Made by a program: the position numbers and the translations under genes
Shown here: positions 7,108 through 8,388 of the stretch, one piece after another
How the letters are laid out: the number at the start of each line of letters is the position of its first letter
How positions within the stretch are numbered: position 1 is the stretch's first letter
Assembly: GCA_026645635.1 (NCBI GenBank)
Contig: JAPKMV010000120.1
Location: forward strand, 1 to 8,388
Origin: Caldilineaceae bacterium
GTDB taxonomy: Bacteria; Chloroflexota; Anaerolineae; Caldilineales; Caldilineaceae
DNA length: 8,388 nt
Reading direction: 5' to 3'
The notes under the pieces: model-generated
What the model was told of the DNA's origin: nothing
The model's input: the letters and a program-made list of their open reading frames with translations, nothing else
The model's database searches: none

Positions 7108-7656
7108 ATGTCCATTGCAGAAGCAGCACTGTACGGTGATTTGATCAAACACCTGCGCGACGCCTGCGCACAGCAGTTGGCCGAGTTGAAGGGCGTCAGC
7201 GTCGAGTCTGAAAGCGCCGCGCTCGATGAAGTGATCCGTGCGTGGTTCTTCACGCCACAGGAGGATCTTTACGGCTATACGCCGCAGCGTGTGATTCGCA
7301 ACGAGGAGTTGGGCATTGGCAATGCCATCCCTGCGGACAGACTCGACGACATGTTCGAGGACGACTGCCCCGTCTGCGCCGCCATGCGGGCTGATGCCGA
7401 AGCAGACATGGCGGCCAATCCCGACCACGATCATGGCTGGGCCTTTGGGCTGGCGCCCGAATCCAGCCTGCTCGATGAATACGATCCTGAAGGCGCTGAC
7501 GAGCGTTGGCGCATCGAAGAGGAGCGTATGGAGGCCAACCGCGCTGCGCGCAAAGCCGAAGCGCGGACGCTGCCCTTCGTCGGCGCCGATGATCCCGACC
7601 TGGCGCACGACATTCAACAGGAGCATGCCAGGTTGATGGACGACTCGCCGTTCTGA
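7108..7656 (+). CDS. Unrecognised acidic protein with WFFTPQEDL...TP and CxxC/HxH motifs
   Basis: The 182-residue product is cytoplasmic (no signal or membrane segment) and acidic. An N-terminal helical part (1-45) is followed by WFFTPQEDLYGYTPQRVI (46-63), a 'TP-x-x-DL-x-G-x-TP' pattern I associate with hypothetical proteins of Chloroflexota and Planctomycetes. Then comes EDDCPVCAAM with C87 and C90, and NPDHDHGW with H107 and H109; together these could make one C2H2-type zinc site. The C-terminal half is rich in charged residues (DERWRIEEERMEANRAARKAE region, about 131-153) and likely helical. AGGAGG at 7097-7102, five bases before the ATG, is the strongest ribosome binding site in the operon. 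It lies 41 bases after the metallopeptidase-like gene and is probably the last gene of the hsdR operon. No function can be assigned. Confidence 0.8.
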   Translation: MSIAEAALYGDLIKHLRDACAQQLAELKGVSVESESAALDEVIRAWFFTPQEDLYGYTPQRVIRNEELGIGNAIPADRLDDMFEDDCPVCAAMRADAEADMAANPDHDHGWAFGLAPESSLLDEYDPEGADERWRIEEERMEANRAARKAEARTLPFVGADDPDLAHDIQQEHARLMDDSPF

Positions 7657-7714
7657 AAGCTGTGAACATGACACGATGAGCCGACAGCACGTTGGCCCAA
7701 CATCCTCTATGCTG

Positions 7715-8098
7715 CTATACCCAGCCTCGTGTCATGACGATCTCGGTCAATACTTCTGCCAAGGTTGGCGCCTGGCTGGCAACAATGGCTTCGCCAACGT
7801 GCTTGTGCTCCGGCATGGCCAATGTGGGCTGGTGGCGTGCGTTGTCGTAGCGAAAAATCAGTTGCTGATCGGTGTCCTGATAATGGTATGAATACATCAG
7901 CTTGCTTACATGACCGGCGGCGCTGTCGAGATACTCACGAAAGTGCAAAGCCGATCGATCCTGAAAGAGCAATACACCGACGGCGTAACCCTGGCTGCCC
8001 GGGCGCAGTTCAAAACTCACCTGAGCATCCAGAACAAAAGGGGCTGCAGCATAGCTGTCGATGACGCGCTTAAGCTCATTGAAGTACCGCTGTATCAC
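7715..8098 (-). CDS. TumE/DUF6516-family toxin-like protein
   Basis: The 127-residue product fits the TumE (DUF6516) family of toxin-antitoxin toxins: LHFREYLD (51-58), a KLMYSYHYQD segment (66-75), IFRYDNARHQP (81-91) and PEHKH (96-100), followed by a C-terminal helix (PTLAEVLTEI). The repeated His/Arg/Tyr residues in FRYDN...HxP...HKH are the family hallmark and could be active-site residues; the biochemical activity of this family is not clear to me. The start is GTG (8096-8098), supported by GAGGTG (plus-strand 8106-8111), seven bases upstream. The gene begins 23 bases before the end of its upstream partner, the usual arrangement for such pairs. It converges on the hsdR operon with 58 bases between stops. 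Base composition is lower in GC than hsdR. Confidence 0.8.
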   Translation of the reverse strand: MIQRYFNELKRVIDSYAAAPFVLDAQVSFELRPGSQGYAVGVLLFQDRSALHFREYLDSAAGHVSKLMYSYHYQDTDQQLIFRYDNARHQPTLAMPEHKHVGEAIVASQAPTLAEVLTEIVMTRGWV

Positions 8099-8387
8099 TG
8101 TACTCCACCTCTTGCAGGCGCACGAGCTTCTCCTCCAGCCGCTGCATCAGATGATACTCCCCAGCCCATTGCACATACTCGTCATCGCTGCCTTCCAGGT
8201 CTTCAGCAGCCATCTGCTCGATGAAATGCTCAGAGGTGACGCCATATTTGCGCTCAAACGGGAGTAACCGTTCTCGCGCCAGGTCAAGCGCCAACTCCAG
8301 GCGGACGATCTCGCCGTCCACGGCAGCGCGCACCAGCGGCAGCAGTTGTTCGGCGCGATCCACTGGTTGAACAAAGATCGTGCTCAT
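8076..8387 (-). CDS. Likely antitoxin partner of the TumE-like protein
   Basis: This 103-residue acidic protein is encoded directly upstream of the TumE-like gene and overlaps it by 23 bases. After an N-terminal helical segment (LVRAAVDGEIVRLELALDLA, about 18-37) it shows the pattern FERKYGVTSEHF (44-55) and DDEYVQWAGEY (68-78), then a charged helix (RLEEKLVRL). The 'KYGxTSExF ... DDxxxWAGEY' pattern is typical of small proteins paired with DUF6516 genes in Chloroflexota, cyanobacteria and archaea. No DNA-binding motif is obvious. The start used is the ATG at 8385-8387, only one base from the window edge, so the promoter and ribosome binding site cannot be seen and a start further upstream is not excluded. 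The antitoxin role is inferred from gene order and family association. Confidence 0.75.
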   Translation of the reverse strand: MSTIFVQPVDRAEQLLPLVRAAVDGEIVRLELALDLARERLLPFERKYGVTSEHFIEQMAAEDLEGSDDEYVQWAGEYHLMQRLEEKLVRLQEVEYSDTAVLQ

Positions 8388-8388
8388 C

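Noticed and set aside
7691..7701. Small palindrome GTTGG-C-CCAAC between the convergent genes
   Set aside because: The single-base centre leaves at most three or four usable pairs in RNA, there is no U-run, and a short palindrome like this is expected by chance.

Overview
The window looks like chromosomal accessory DNA from a GC-rich bacterium. The protein style suggests a Chloroflexota member (Caldilinea/Anaerolineae-like): a lipoprotein with calcium-loop-like repeats, a small protein with an acidic Ala-rich tail, and a DUF6516/TumE-type toxin-antitoxin pair. This assignment rests on recognition only and is tentative. There are no RNA genes, insertion sequences or CRISPR arrays.

Layout. Positions 1-312 hold the 3' end of an unrecognised gene, with a possible 49-codon ORF overlapping its stop codon. 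Positions 522-1775 encode a lipoprotein with FG-GAP-like acidic loops. A small gene on the minus strand (1816-2028, possibly to 2058) converges on it. From a short divergent intergenic region (2029-2108) a tightly packed plus-strand operon starts: a Phd/YefM-type antitoxin (2109-2453), a PIN-domain toxin overlapping it by one base (2453-3043), a complete type I restriction subunit HsdR (3069-6302), a YgjP/DUF45-type metallopeptidase-like protein (6350-7066) and an unrecognised acidic protein with a CxxC...HxH arrangement (7108-7656). A TumE-family toxin-like gene (7715-8098) and its likely antitoxin (8076-8387) run toward this operon on the minus strand.

How the parts fit. The operon resembles the restriction half of a type I restriction-modification locus, with the HsdR motor/nuclease and the metallopeptidase-like protein often found beside it. 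No hsdM or hsdS is present on either side within the window, and the cassette is headed by a toxin-antitoxin module. A second toxin-antitoxin pair converges from the other side, so hsdR is flanked by two addiction-type modules.

Regulatory signals seen are a palindrome (GGTCA-TCT-TGACC) just upstream of the antitoxin ribosome binding site, suited to autoregulation, and a perfect 16-bp inverted repeat between hsdR and the metallopeptidase-like gene whose right arm contains most of the ribosome binding site of that gene. The hsdR-centred operon is visibly more GC-rich than the window's two ends.
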